Shown piece after piece: positions 9,743-20,961 of a DNA stretch of 64,000 nucleotides. Numbering within the stretch: position 1 is the stretch's first letter; each line of letters begins with the position of its first letter. The notes under the pieces are model-generated. The model had not been told where the DNA came from. It did no database searches and saw nothing but the letters and a program-made list of their open reading frames with translations. The translations under genes and the position numbers were made by a program. This DNA comes from Aselliscus stoliczkanus (lineage: Eukaryota > Chordata > Mammalia > Chiroptera > Hipposideridae): the NCBI GenBank assembly GCA_033961575.1, contig CM066727.1, forward strand, positions 152,567,434 through 152,631,433, given 5' to 3'.

Positions 9743-11847
9743 CTAGGTATGGCAGGACCATGATCGAGGTGTCACCAGCCCCCAGAAGGTTGTCTGTGCC
9801 AGAGACAGATGAGTTGTGAATGAGGTCCCTCCCAGTGTCCACTCTGCATCTAAGACATAGGAGCCATCACCCCCAAACCAGGCCCTGGCCCCTGATCATA
9901 GCTGTTGTATTGGGCAACAATAGGGGGCTAGCTGTTGGGAAGGGGAGGCGTGTTCTCCTGGATAGGGAGTTGAGTATGGGTCATGGTACCTTACCTGGAG
10001 CAGGGGACAGTGCCGCCGTGCATACCACTCCTGGCAGTACAGGCTGACCTGGATGCCTTGGCCCAGAAAAAGCATGGTCCACATTAGCACGTTCCATGCT
10101 GGGCCTGTGTGCCGGTCATGCATCATGAAGTTCATCGGCCCTGAGGCAGGAGGAAAGATTGTCACCCCAGCTCCAGATATTTGTGCCTTATCTCCCTGGC
10201 TGCTCTCCTATCCCAGGACACTGGGAAAAGATGGAACAGGAAGGTCCCATTGAGAAAGATCTTGAACCTGTTTCTAAAAACCCATGGAGGTCTCCAGTGG
10301 CTCACATAAAACCAGAATTCCTCAGTTTACTCTTCAATATCCTGGATCTCATACTGAATCTCTCAGACTCCACCAGTTTTCTCCCCTTGTCTCCCTCTAT
10401 GAGTGTCCTGATCGGATGCTCCCCTCTAGCCAACAATATTCTCTTAGGATACCCCTTTGTTGCCTCCTGATGCTGCTTCCCTCCCTGCTCCCAATTCCCT
10501 CCTTACCTCAACTCTCACACAAACTCTCATGCCTTCTCCCAGAAGGCATGCACATCCCCTTCTGTCTTGGATATGTGACCTCCCCCATCAGCCTGGATTC
10601 TCCAGGAGGGGAAGCACAGGCCTCAGACCTCCTCCCTCTGGATGAATTTCCCTTCAGTGGAACACAGAAACCAAGCTCACCTCCAATTACAAGGAAGAGT
10701 ATCAGCATGACAGGGTAGAAGAAGCCCAGGACAAAGCAGAAGATGTATTCATGGACGATTGCAGAGACCAGGAACACGCCCAGCATCGCTGCCCTTCGGG
10801 CCTTGCCACCAAGGAGCTGGCAGGGCCGGGAGAGGAAAGTGGAGTGAATCGAACCCCTCCACAAAGAGCCCTCTCCTTAAAGAAGCCAGGAGGGTGTGTG
10901 GTACAATGGAAATACTATGGGATTTGGGGTCAGAAGGGCTGACATGTTTTATTTAAGAGCATTTTATTAACCTATTGGGCCTTAGATGCAATTTTTAAAA
11001 AGGGATATAATAATACTTACTTCTTAGGATTATCGTGCAGATTAAATGTATGTGACAACTCTTGGTAACTGAAAATTGATATATGCACATTCCTTAGGAG
11101 GGCAGAAAGGCCCTGTGGAGGGGGTGGAGTGCCCTTAGGTAGGAAAAGGTGGATGGTGCAGAAGGGGGAAAAAAGAGGGTGTCCCAGAGAGGCTCCATTA
11201 ACTGTGGGAGCTGAGGTGGTCTGCTGAGCTCATACCCATAGCCCATCCTGATATACGTAGCTGTACAGCCAGTCATGGACCACCACATTCCAAGTGCGGT
11301 AGTAGTTGGAGAAGGATGTGGAATTCCACCAGTCCTGGGGAAAGGATGGGGTCAGGATGAGGAAAGGAGGTGAGTATCAGGGCCCTATTTCTTCTCAGGC
11401 CCCAGCTTCTCACCCCTGTCCCCTGTCCCTTATCCTCTGTTCCAGTGTTCTCTCGCAACAGCTGGCTCCAGACAGAATAGAGACAGCACTCTCCCAGCTC
11501 CCTCTTTAGGATTTGGGGTCCCTGCCTTCCCTCCTACTCCCCCTCTTCCCAAAGTACCATCCACACAAAAGCAGTTAGCCCTGGCTGGTCAAGAGGTGGA
11601 GAGGTGGCATAATGACACCCAGGAGAGCACATTTCTCATTGCGGGAATGAGCACAGCTGATCAACACCCAGGGTAGCCACCCTCCTCCCTAGATCCCTCC
11701 CTAACCCTCCCTGCCTCTAGCTCCCAAATGGCCTAGGTCCAGGACACACCCTATAGAACATCCTGTCTCCAAATCGCAGCATCTCCGCGAAGGCGTTGAG
11801 CCAGCAGTGGAGGAAAGCAAAGAAGATGAGCAGCAGCATGAAGATGC
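9743..11847 (-). CDS. SOAT2: SOAT2 exons 11-15, catalytic membrane core
   Basis: Exon 11 ends and exon 12 begins inside the FYRDWWN motif needed for acyl-CoA use. Exon 13 holds the invariant MBOAT histidine (codon 10751-10753), followed by hydrophobic spans ([20 protein letters not shown]). Exon 14 continues NFMMHD and [20 protein letters not shown]. Exon 15 encodes only 16 residues plus TAG at 9743-9745. Both catalytic signatures are intact. Confidence 0.95.
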
Positions 11848-12076
11848 CTGGAGAGTGGGGACAAGAGGCTGCAGATCAGACTGGCCCACCTAGAACCCCC
11901 AGGAAGATCTGAGAAGCCCTCACCCCGCAACGAGGGCCTCAACTCCTACCCATCATTTATTAGTCATTCACTAATTCATGCATTCATTAATTCATCCATT
12001 TGCTTATGAACTCCATGCCAGATGTTGGGAATATAAGATGAATCTCAAAGCTCCTGGCCATTGAGAGTTCACAGAG

Positions 12077-12123
<47 letters not shown>

Positions 12124-14371
12124 GTTTGACCATGCATCAAAGTCAAATATATATACTGGGAGTTAAGCATGGTGACCATTGACATGCTTGTGAGTGTAGA
12201 GCAAAGGGTGGGTCATGATGTTTGATGGCTAAAAAAAAAGGCTTCCTAGAGTTGGGGCATCTCACATGGGCCTCCAAAAAAGGAACTGGATTCCACAACT
12301 GGAAACTAGGGAAAGCACATTCCAAGCTGAGGGAGCAGTATGAGAAAAGGCCGGAGGCATGGAAGTGCATGCCTTTCAGGGAATGGCTGGACTTATGGTG
12401 GGACGTGATGCACAGGAAGGCCCTTGAATGACAGGCCAAGGTTCAGATCTCATCTGGAGATGCCAGCAATGGGGAGTTGCTGGAGATTTCGAAGCAGGGT
12501 CAGGAATGATTCCTCTGTAGGAGGGAAGTTCATCTGGGTAGCAATGTTCTCAGGGGGCAGATGGGAGAGGAAAGAATTGGGTGCGAGGGACACAGGCTGG
12601 GAGGCTGATATGGAGAGGGGGAGCAGATGGCCATCTAAGCTGAGACCCTCACAATGAGCAGTGACAGGAGGGGACACATGTGAGGGGAGATTCAGAGGGA
12701 GAAGGTGTTTGAAATTGACTGAAGGTAAAGAGCCAGGGGAGGAAGGAGTTCCCTGCTAAGCCTTTCCCAGGGCAGTCTTCTCCAGCCCTGCCTTAGTAGG
12801 CATACCTGGCAACGTGGCATGCATGACAGACAGCACCAGGGCACGGGTGCTGAAGGGCTCCCGGCTCATGTTGGCAAAGACAGGAACACAAAGGCGGCCC
12901 AGGATGAAACAAGCATAGAGGACACAGCACAGGGCCTGGAGAGGGAGCAGTAGACACCCAATTTTGGGAGGGGGCTCCTCACTCTGGCGTCGGACTCTAG
13001 CCCAGTATGTTTCCTCTTTCCTTAGCACCACCCTTCAGCCTCTTCCCCAGGCTTCCCCCCGCCCACTCCCAGAATGCTCCCTTAGCCACCATGAGCCACA
13101 GCCAGTTTACCCTTCTAACCCACTTTCTGACCTGCGCGAAGTTCTTGGCCACATAATTCCACTTGACGCTGGGTGTCCTGCAGCAGCAATGGGGATTATA
13201 TGTTTCTTGTTTCCTGCTCAGGTTGGGGCCCAGGTTCTGGGGCCCTCTCTCCATAGACCCTCAATTGCTCAGGCCTGGGGAGATGGGGTCTAGAACACTT
13301 TGCACCTTCCATAACAGAGATGGCAAATGGATTTTTAGCTTGGGTGTCAACTAAGGTGACCAACCATCTGGAGTTTGCTCTGGATTGAGGGGTTTCCCAG
13401 GACCTAAGATTTTCAGTGCTAAAACCAGGACAGTCTTGGGCAAACGATGACAGTTGATCACCCCATGTCACCATGAGCTGGGTAAAGAAGAGGGATAGCC
13501 TACCTGCCACTTCTTTCCCCTCTTTGTAATGGGATGCTTCCTGACAAAGTGGCCAGTGTCTGGGTGAGGCTAGGGACCTCAGAGAGAGGAGGAGGAGGGC
13601 AAGGCCCCATTTGGGGAAAGGGTATGGGGTCTTACCTGGGGTAGGTCTCTCTGTAGATGAGTGTGGGGCAGAAGAGGAAATAGAAGTAGCTGGAGAAACT
13701 GGGGGCCTGGACCCCCTTACCTGGGGAGGAGTAAGAGGAGTGCATCAGTGAAGGGAGAAAGGAGAGAAGGCAGAGGTGAGGGGGTTGTTGGGGAAGGGCG
13801 GTGGGACTAGGGAGTGGAGAACTGGATAGGACAGAGGTGTAGGGGGTGAGGGCTGGATACTGGGTCTGGAGGTGGGGTAGGGGAGGTGAAACTGGGCAGA
13901 AGCTGAACCTGCTCTCTAATACCCCTCTTTTGCTTCCATTCCAGGCACCCCATTTTCTGGTGCCGCTGAAAGCTTTATTTAGCATTCAGAAATTCCACCA
14001 CCCATTCTCCCTCTCTGTTTTGACTTCCCAATATAAGGTTCTCATCTCCTGAGTCTTTCCCAGTTAGGCCTGGAAATGGGAAAGCACCAGAAATCCTAGG
14101 CAACAGGATTTCTTTCAGAGGTGGGACCTGATAATGTCTAATGTCTAAGGCCCACAGAGCCCACATGGAGACCAGAGCCTTGCCCAGTGGGCAAGATAGG
14201 CTTAGAAAGTTAGAGCTGTAATAAGGATCCTCCCACTCTGACTTTATTCAATTAGCTAAGAGGACTGAGTTCACAGCAGGGCCAGCTGAAGAAGGCCTGA
14301 CCTCCTTTGGCATGAAGGATCCCAGGCACAGTCTCTCTTAGGAAGGAGTAACTTTTCATCAGGAGCCTGAC

Positions 14372-14439
<68 letters not shown>

Positions 14440-17400
14440 TTTTGTAAAATCTGTACGGTCAGAGCCCATACTTGATCTTTCTGTTGGATCAATTTATTGT
14501 TGGGGTGAATCGAGGGTAAGAGGGTAAAGGAAAGGCCAGGGCGGGGCCTTCATCTGGCCAATCCCCTAACTCTGCCGAGCTAAGATTATATTTGCGTAGG
14601 CCGATCCACTTCGCTTACATTTCCTTGAGTTTGCTGGTTCGCTCAAATACCCTCGCAACGAACTCCTCCCCGAATAATTAGCTCCGCCCCGCTAACGCTG
14701 CATCGAGTGCCCTCCCTCACCTGAGCCTCCACCACCCCGCCCCACCAACGGGCCCCGCCCATCACCTGCTCAAAGACAAGGACGCTGCGGGAGGCTGGCG
14801 GGAGCTGATATTCCGCAGCCACGTGGACCGGGAGTATGCTTAGCAGTGCGATGTGGGCGACCAGCAACATGCAGCCCAGGCCCACCCCCAGTGTCCAGGC
14901 CCCTGCGGTCTGGGATCTCGCCCACAGCCGCAGAGTCTGGTAAGGCACCAGCAGAGTAGACAGGAACATGGGAACCCATGTCATCAGAGCCAAGTGAAGC
15001 TGTCCGAAGCTGAAGATCAATAGGTCAAACTCCAACATCAGCCTTGGAGTGGAGAAGGAGAGACAAAGTAGACAAATGTGTAGCCCATCCTTATCCCCTT
15101 CCTCTGCAGCCAGAGCTCTTGGAAGATAAACAGGTATCTTGTGAAGGTAGTGAGCTCCCCATCTCTGAAGGTGTTCAAGATGGCACCTCTCTCTGTTGCA
15201 GGGGACTTCTAACATAGGGTGTTGCCTGTGGGGACTGTCAGGAAATTGCTTCCAAATTACCAGTAGAGCTCTCTGTGAGTTTTATGGTGTTGCAGAAGGG
15301 TTCCGTACTTTGTGTGCCACAGGTGTTAAGATAGGACGTATTTAGAGTTTAACTTTGATTTTCGTTAGTTTTATTCTTTTGCAGTATCTGTAGCTGTACA
15401 CTTGAGTTATTTGCTTAAAGACCGTATGGTTCTAATGGTGAAAATTGGAAACAACCTACATGTCCATTAGGAAAGGACTAAATGAACAAAATTGGGCGTC
15501 TCCAGACTCTGTGGTCATTAAAAACAATGGACTGACATGGAAAGATCTCTAAGGTAGGTTGTTAGGGAGTGAAAATACAATAAGCACAGTAAGTATCTTA
15601 TTGATGTAAACCGCCACAAAATACTGTCTTTGGTTCTTACATATGAATGAATGGAATGCATGGAAAACGCTTTGGAGGGAAACTCTCAAAACTATTAAAA
15701 ATGTTACCTCTGGGGAGTGGTCCGGGATTGAGGGGGGTGGTCAAGAAGGACTGTCATTTAGTGTTTCTGAACTTTGTACTGAGATTGGATCCTTATAATA
15801 CTCAAATAATTAGCAACAATTTTACCAAAAGGAAGTGCTGTTGCTGAACTTGCAGATTCTTGGTCCCCTTCCTTTTGTTGCTTCCTAAACCCTACTTGCC
15901 GGAAAGGAGATGCAGATACAGACCCCCAGGAGTGTAGAGCCCTCTGAAGCTCATCCCCAAAGTGGGGGGTGCTCTGTGGGAGAAATGACCCACCAAGGCA
16001 CTTGTGTTTGCGTCTATCTTCCCCACAAGTTGGGAGTGCCTCATAGACAAGGATGAGGACTCCCTCTAATCTCTCGTCCCCCAGGGCCGGTACTTAGGAG
16101 GTGCTGAGGAGAGGTTATGTGAACTGAATAGCAATGACTTGGAAAAGAGTGTGTGAGAGCAGTGGGGTGGGAAGTGTACATGTGTGCACACACACTTGTA
16201 TATCTTCCTTAGGACAAAGCTCCTATTGAGAACTATTTGAGTGGCTTTTTCTAGAGTGGCTGACCCTGGGAAGACAGACTAAGGCCCATCCAGGGCTGTG
16301 GAAGGAAAAAGCTAAGAGCGCATTTCAGGTAGGAATGTTGTTGGAAGCAACACTGACACATGTGCAATCATCAGTGGGGAACTTGTACTCTCTCAGGGCA
16401 GTGGTAGGTGGAAACCTGGGCACCCAAGGGTTCTGATCAGATCTATGTGCCTATTCTGGGCAGGAGAGGGGCCTACCTGCCCTCATCAATGAAGTCGATG
16501 GCCAGGGTGCTGATGATAAAGACACATAAGCCAGCGATGAACATATGGTAGATGGTCCGGAAATGCTGCACCTCCATCAGCTCACTGGAAGGACAGGGGC
16601 CTGAATGTCAGTGTGAGAGGGTCCTCAAGGTCATACAGACTAGCTCAGTCACTGTACACATGTGGGGATGGGGTCTAGTGATTGGGAACTTTTATCTAAG
16701 GGATGGAATGTGCCTGGGACGTCAGTCTAAAGCCATTTCCAGCCCAGGCACTTATCCTGTAGACCTTTCTTCCACAATCACACCGAGGACAAATGGGGAA
16801 GCTGAATCTCAAAAACCCTTTACAAGTCCCCTCCCAAACCATCTAAAGCCTGGGGATGTGAAACCCCAGCCAAAGCCCTTTTTTAATCTCTCACCGGGTC
16901 CTCACCCCTGACTTACTCAAGCAGGGACTTGCGAATGATGAAAACTTTCCGTTTCTTTAGGGATGGCTCCTGGGTCCTGAATTGAGACAATCCTGAATCA
17001 GGACCCAAAGGAAGAAAGCAGTGGGAAGAGGGTGGGGCCTTACAGAAAATCAATACTTAGGAGCCAAGAGCAGTAGTAGGGGAAAGTCAAGGTTAGGGGC
17101 AGAGGGCAGGCTGAGGCAGAAGGTCAGAACCAGGGCAGAGCAAGGCCCAGAGGTGGGGGATAGTGCCAGGAAAACAGAGGTGATAAGAGAAGGGGGAAAC
17201 TTGAAATGAGGGCCATGCCAGTGCTGGTCAAGGGCATATGAGGTGATGTTTATGGCTTGTAATCCTTACGATGGAGAAGCCCACTCCAGCCATTCCTCAG
17301 CCCCTGGCTCCTCGGACTCTTACTTGCTCAAGGAATCTGAAGGAATGGTGGGCAGAGGCCCGCCTTGTGGTGGATAGGATTGTATGGCCTCTGACATAGC

Positions 17401-18600
17401 CCGATCCAGCAGCTCCAGCAGCTGTCCCTGTAACTGCTCTAGCAGCTGCATCTTCACAGCCTACAGGACAAAGCACAGCCCACTGTCCCTCCATCCAGTC
17501 AGCCATCCTCTCATTCACTCATTTACTGAACTTCTCTCTGTGCTAGGCACACTGCTAAGTGCTATGGATAGAAAGCACGGTTCCTGCCCAGAGGTTCCCC
17601 AAGAATTTATCCCCCTCTGGCTTCCCAGGGCAGCAGTGAAGATCAAGGAATAACAGCAGGAGCGACACTTCCAGTCCCTGGGTCTGAATTCCAACCACCT
17701 TGTTATCTCCGACTTGACCCTTCTCCCTCACTCCAGTCTCCTGACCCCTAGCCCCACTCCCCACTAACAAAAGACTGTTCACAGGCTGACTTTTGGTCCC
17801 TGCTCTGACAACTTGTGTTTCAAACCCTTTTATCTTAACCCTCAGCTCTAACCTGATCTGAGGGGTTTGAACACAAAAACAAATTGTCTTTGTCACCAAA
17901 CTGGTCCACACCCCTACCTCCCTCCACTCCAGGACCTGTCCATCTTGACCTCTGACCTCTGAAGTCCCTCACCTCCATATGTCGGGTCCATTGCACCAAG
18001 TCCGGGCCTCCATGTGCCTCAGCATTTCCTAAGAAGAGGGGTCAAAGGGCACACCTAAGAGGGAGGAGTTAGGTTTCTGCCGCCTTGTGCAAATCCGGAA
18101 GCATCCTCAGTCTAGGAAATGCTTTCTGTGTGCTCAGCAGCCTCCCAGCCCTCCAGCCAGTTGATATCTCGTATCATGGGTGGGGCAGTCAGAAGGGGAA
18201 GTTATTCTGTCAGGGGTGAGGAGGCCATTGGCAAGCAGGCAGCCTAATGACATTGCTGGAAACAGTCTACCGAGGGAACAGGAAGTGGCTCTGTTCACCC
18301 TCTGAGGTTAGAGAGTCAGAAAGGCAAGGCCAGGGCCACAGCTCTGAATGTCCATTTTCTCCTCCCTCTCCCAGCTAGGCAGTTAGGGGCAGAGGCCAGA
18401 GTCTGCCTACCCTGGACTCCCAGGACAGCAGGAAGGATTGCAGTTGGATAGCAGGAGCCCCCTCTCAACAGGGTATCCTCACCTCCAACCTCCCCTGAGG
18501 TTTCTGCACTCCCTGAGAGTGTCTCACCTCCGGAGGGTCGGTTCTCTTGCTCTCCTCTCGACCCTGTTCTCCTCCGCAATTGGGCTGCCCTTGGCTCCAT
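9743..18600 (-). CDS. SOAT2: Sterol O-acyltransferase 2 (ACAT2), complete, 15 exons
   Basis: ER membrane enzyme of the MBOAT family that esterifies cholesterol with long-chain acyl-CoA in intestine and liver, supplying cholesteryl esters for lipoproteins. Coding exons, 5' to 3': 18528-18600, 17973-18028, 17324-17460, 16917-16976, 16477-16584, 14766-15042, 14302-14371, 13636-13720, 13132-13177, 12806-12935, 11750-11847, 11236-11334, 10681-10816, 9995-10140, 9743-9793. They total 1572 nt, or 523 residues plus stop; human ACAT2 has 522. All introns are GT-AG and phases chain. The start [11 protein letters not shown] aligns with the human start. FYRDWWN falls at residues about 378-384. The MBOAT histidine, in the context VHEYIF, is about residue 435. 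The C-terminus ends TPRSWSCHT as in human. IGFBP6 lies upstream on the same strand, with its poly-A signal 1.2 kb away. No frameshift or stop was seen; expression is inferred. Confidence 0.97.
10905..11090 (-). repeat. MIR remnant in SOAT2 intron 12
   Basis: tgggccttagatgc, aaaaagggatataataatacttacttcttaggattatcgtgcagattaaatg is the conserved MIR core read as the common first-strand phrase. The name is by resemblance, and strand assignment is weak. Confidence 0.65.
11960..12730. repeat. Ancient interspersed repeat in SOAT2 intron 10
   Basis: Phrases such as ccagatgttgggaatataag, agcacattccaagctgagggagcag and cccttgaatgacaggccaag belong to an old, widespread mammalian repeat that I recognise but cannot name with certainty. 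A (GA)n tract lies inside it at 12079-12121. Confidence 0.5.
12079..12121. repeat. (GA)n microsatellite
   Basis: About 21 uninterrupted GA units in SOAT2 intron 10, away from splice sites. Confidence 0.95.
13352..13488. repeat. Palindromic MITE-like element in SOAT2 intron 8
   Basis: The left arm gtgaccaaccatctggagtttgctctgg is matched imperfectly by the reverse complement of the right arm (cttgggcaaacgatgacagttgatcacc). The centre reads gtgctaaaaccaggacagtc. The shape is that of an old non-autonomous DNA transposon; the family is not assigned. Confidence 0.6.
14374..14437 (-). repeat. SOAT2: (CT)32 tract forming the exon 7 splice acceptor
   Basis: On the minus strand 32 perfect TC/CT units run directly into CAG and the first base of SOAT2 exon 7 at 14371. 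The microsatellite is therefore the polypyrimidine tract of that 3' splice site. Confidence 0.93.
15405..15800 (+). repeat. Old L1 (L1ME-like) 3' fragment in SOAT2 intron 5
   Basis: gaaaattggaaacaacctacatgtccattagg ... ggactgacatggaaagatctctaag ... gttacctctggggagtggtc follows the order of an L1M 3' end. Confidence 0.75.
16477..18600 (-). CDS. SOAT2: SOAT2 exons 1-5, cytosolic N-terminus and first membrane helix
   Basis: Exons 1-4 encode a charged cytosolic N-terminus of about 109 residues, including the coiled Gln/Leu-rich stretch [14 protein letters not shown] (exon 3), the part that holds the oligomerisation region in this family. Exon 5 encodes the first hydrophobic span ([20 protein letters not shown]). 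The first 40 residues are the least conserved against human, as is usual for this gene. Confidence 0.93.
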
Positions 18601-19200
18601 GAGGTGAGTCTTGACTGGGCAACGGACGGCCTCTGCCGTGTTTCCCTTTCCTTCACAGCCTGCTAGCCAGCTGAGCTCCCATCTCACTCAGCTCAGCTGA
18701 CAGCACCAAAGACTAAAGTCCTTTCAGGAGGAGAGGGCCTCCAGGAGCACGATGGGTTATCTGATCTGAAGGGCAGTTCTTCTCAGCTACAGGCTCTGTG
18801 GGCTGTCAGAGGGATGGACTGGACACAACGCCCCAACAGCCCAAGCACCACCCAGATGCCCAGCCTACTCTCCCTCACACAGGAATGGTGACTGTGCACC
18901 GTTGTGGGAAGGGGAACTTTGCCTCTTTGGGGCTTATCAACTAGTATGGCTCACCTTCCAATCTCTTTCCCAGCAGGCTGAAGGTTGGGGAGGAGTCAGA
19001 AACATCTTCAGGTATCAATGCATTCAGCTCCCTTACACCATGAGATAAGGTGTGTGAAAGAACCTTGTCAACTGCAAAGCATTGTATGCATGTGATTAAT
19101 ATTCTAATGGGGTTGACACCTGTGACCCCTCCAGGAAGTGCTGGGTGGCAGGGCCCCTGAATGTCAGCTCTTCCTGTGTCAGCTAACTTGCTTGGGTTAG
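18601..19200 (-). promoter_or_regulatory. SOAT2: SOAT2 5' flank, probable promoter region
   Basis: The sequence upstream of the SOAT2 ATG is not CpG-rich, and no strong TATA box was found within 150 bp. Placement is by position only; no specific site is claimed. Confidence 0.3.
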
Positions 19201-19254
19201 CATGTAGGCAAAACACACATACTCAGCACCTAAGGAATGCCAAGCATTGTCACA

Positions 19255-19470
19255 TATGGAAGAACCAGGTTTAAATCCTCCCTCTATCTTTTCCTGGTTG
19301 TGTAGTTTCAGGCAAGTGACCTAAATACTTTAAGCCAATTTCTTCCTCTGAAACACAGGGGCAAAAGTCCCTACCCCACAAGATTACTGTAAGCACAAAA
19401 TGAGGTAGTCTAGGAAAAGCACATGGTCCAGGGCCCAGCCCCTGGGAGGAGCTCAATAAATAATCATTTC
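19255..19470 (+). repeat. MIR element
   Basis: gaaccaggtttaaatcc ... ctggttgtgtagtttcaggcaagtgacct ... ctgaaacacaggggcaaaagtcccta ... gaggagctcaataaataa preserves the full MIR order. Confidence 0.8.
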
Positions 19471-19840
19471 CTTCCCTTTTTAGTAGGACAGTAACAGTAG
19501 GGTAAGTGCTTTGAGAGTTCTTTGTTGGGTTCCTGCTGGGGATTAACTATTAATTCTTCTCCCTTGAGTCCAAAGATCAGTGTTAGAGACAAAATCATAA
19601 CCTCAGGCCAAGGCTGTGTCTCCCCACCTCCTATCCTCCACCCCCTGATGGGTAGTTGGGTGAGAAACCTCTGCCAGTGGCTGCCACCTCATTCCAAGTG
19701 CAGTGGAAAAGTCCGAAGGTAGTTCACAGGAAAGGAAAGCTGCTATGGGGGTGCTGGAAGGGAGGTAGAGAGAAGAGTCAGGGGCTCCAGAAATGTGGGA
19801 GGTAGACACAGAGACGTAGACCAGAGAACCCCAATACAGC

Positions 19841-20032
19841 TTTATTAACACCCCAAGCCAACACCAACAATCTTTTCATGTATGAGGGCCCAGGGGTAAG
19901 GGGGACAATGGGGCAGGGCCTGAAGGTGGAGTGTGGGGCTCACGGCCCTGAGTTACTCATTACTCAACAAATGACCCAAGATGACAGCCCCATGCTCCTG
20001 CCAGTGGGCTCCCTGTGGGCTCCCACCCAGCC
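19841..20032 (-). other. IGFBP6: IGFBP6 3' UTR and poly-A signal
   Basis: After the TAA at 20033-20035, a minus-strand AATAAA (plus TTTATT, 19841-19846) lies about 190 bp downstream. This fits the short 3' UTR of the human gene. Confidence 0.8.
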
Positions 20033-20961
20033 TTAGCTGCTGTTCCCAGTGGAGCAGGGGGAGCTTCCATCGTTGTCTGGGGACGCTGGCAGAGGCTGGC
20101 CCATTCGATCCACACACCAGCAGGGACCTCGGCGCTGCCCTTGGGAGGAGCGGCACTGGGGAGAGAGGCATATGGATCAGAGTGAGGACAAGGCTCCAGC
20201 AGGAGATATAGAAGGGGTCCCGTGGATTGGGGAAGGGCCTGAGTCTGAGTATGCAGAAACATCTGTGAGTTCTCAGAACTGTGAGGCCCACTGGGTTCCC
20301 TTCCCTTGCTTCTCTTCTCCACCCCCAAAATTGTGCCCGTTCTTCTAGGCCAGAACTGTAGCTCTCAAAGTGTGGTTCCCAAACCAACTGCATCAGCATC
20401 ACTAAGGATAGAGTTAAAAATGCAAATTCTCAGGGCCAGCCGAGTGGCGCAGTGGTTGAGCCCTGACTTGGGAAGCCGGCGGCCCCGGTTCGGTCCCACA
20501 TAAGAGGGCCAGTGACACTGCCCTAAAAAAAATTTTAAAAAATTTTAAAAAATGCAAATTCTCAGACTCTTCATGTGGGACTCAGCCACCTGTGTGTTCA
20601 CAGTCCTCCAGGTGACTCTGATGCACCTCACATTTCTGCACCTCTGAGCTAGGCATTCCTTAGCCAGTCTAACTCCTATGCTCCGGTGTATGGTTGGTTA
20701 TTCTGTTTGAGTGGACTCTAAAGTTGGGAGATCCTTAAAGGCAGGGACAGTGTCTTATTTATGCAACTGTATAAGCACCCCTCATCCCTGGTAAGAGAGC
20801 CTTATACTGATGGACCAAGGGGAGGAGAGGTGTGGCCTCACCTGCCGCTTCCTGTAGAAGCCCCGATGGTCACAATTAGGCACATAGAGGGTATGAGCCC
20901 CTCGGTACACCTCAGTCTGGAGTTGCTGCAGCACTGAGTCCAGATGTCTGCGGCATGGGCC
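20033..20961 (-). CDS. IGFBP6: IGFBP6 exons 3-4, thyroglobulin type-1 C-domain
   Basis: Exon 3 starts GPCRRHLDSVLQQLQTEVYR and includes VPNCDHRGFYRKRQ. Exon 4 carries GPCWCVDRMG, the CWCV hallmark at about residues 209-212, and ends STGNSS with TAA. This half contributes to IGF-II affinity and heparin binding in the family. The intervening intron holds a MER20-like element split by a SINE. Confidence 0.95.
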
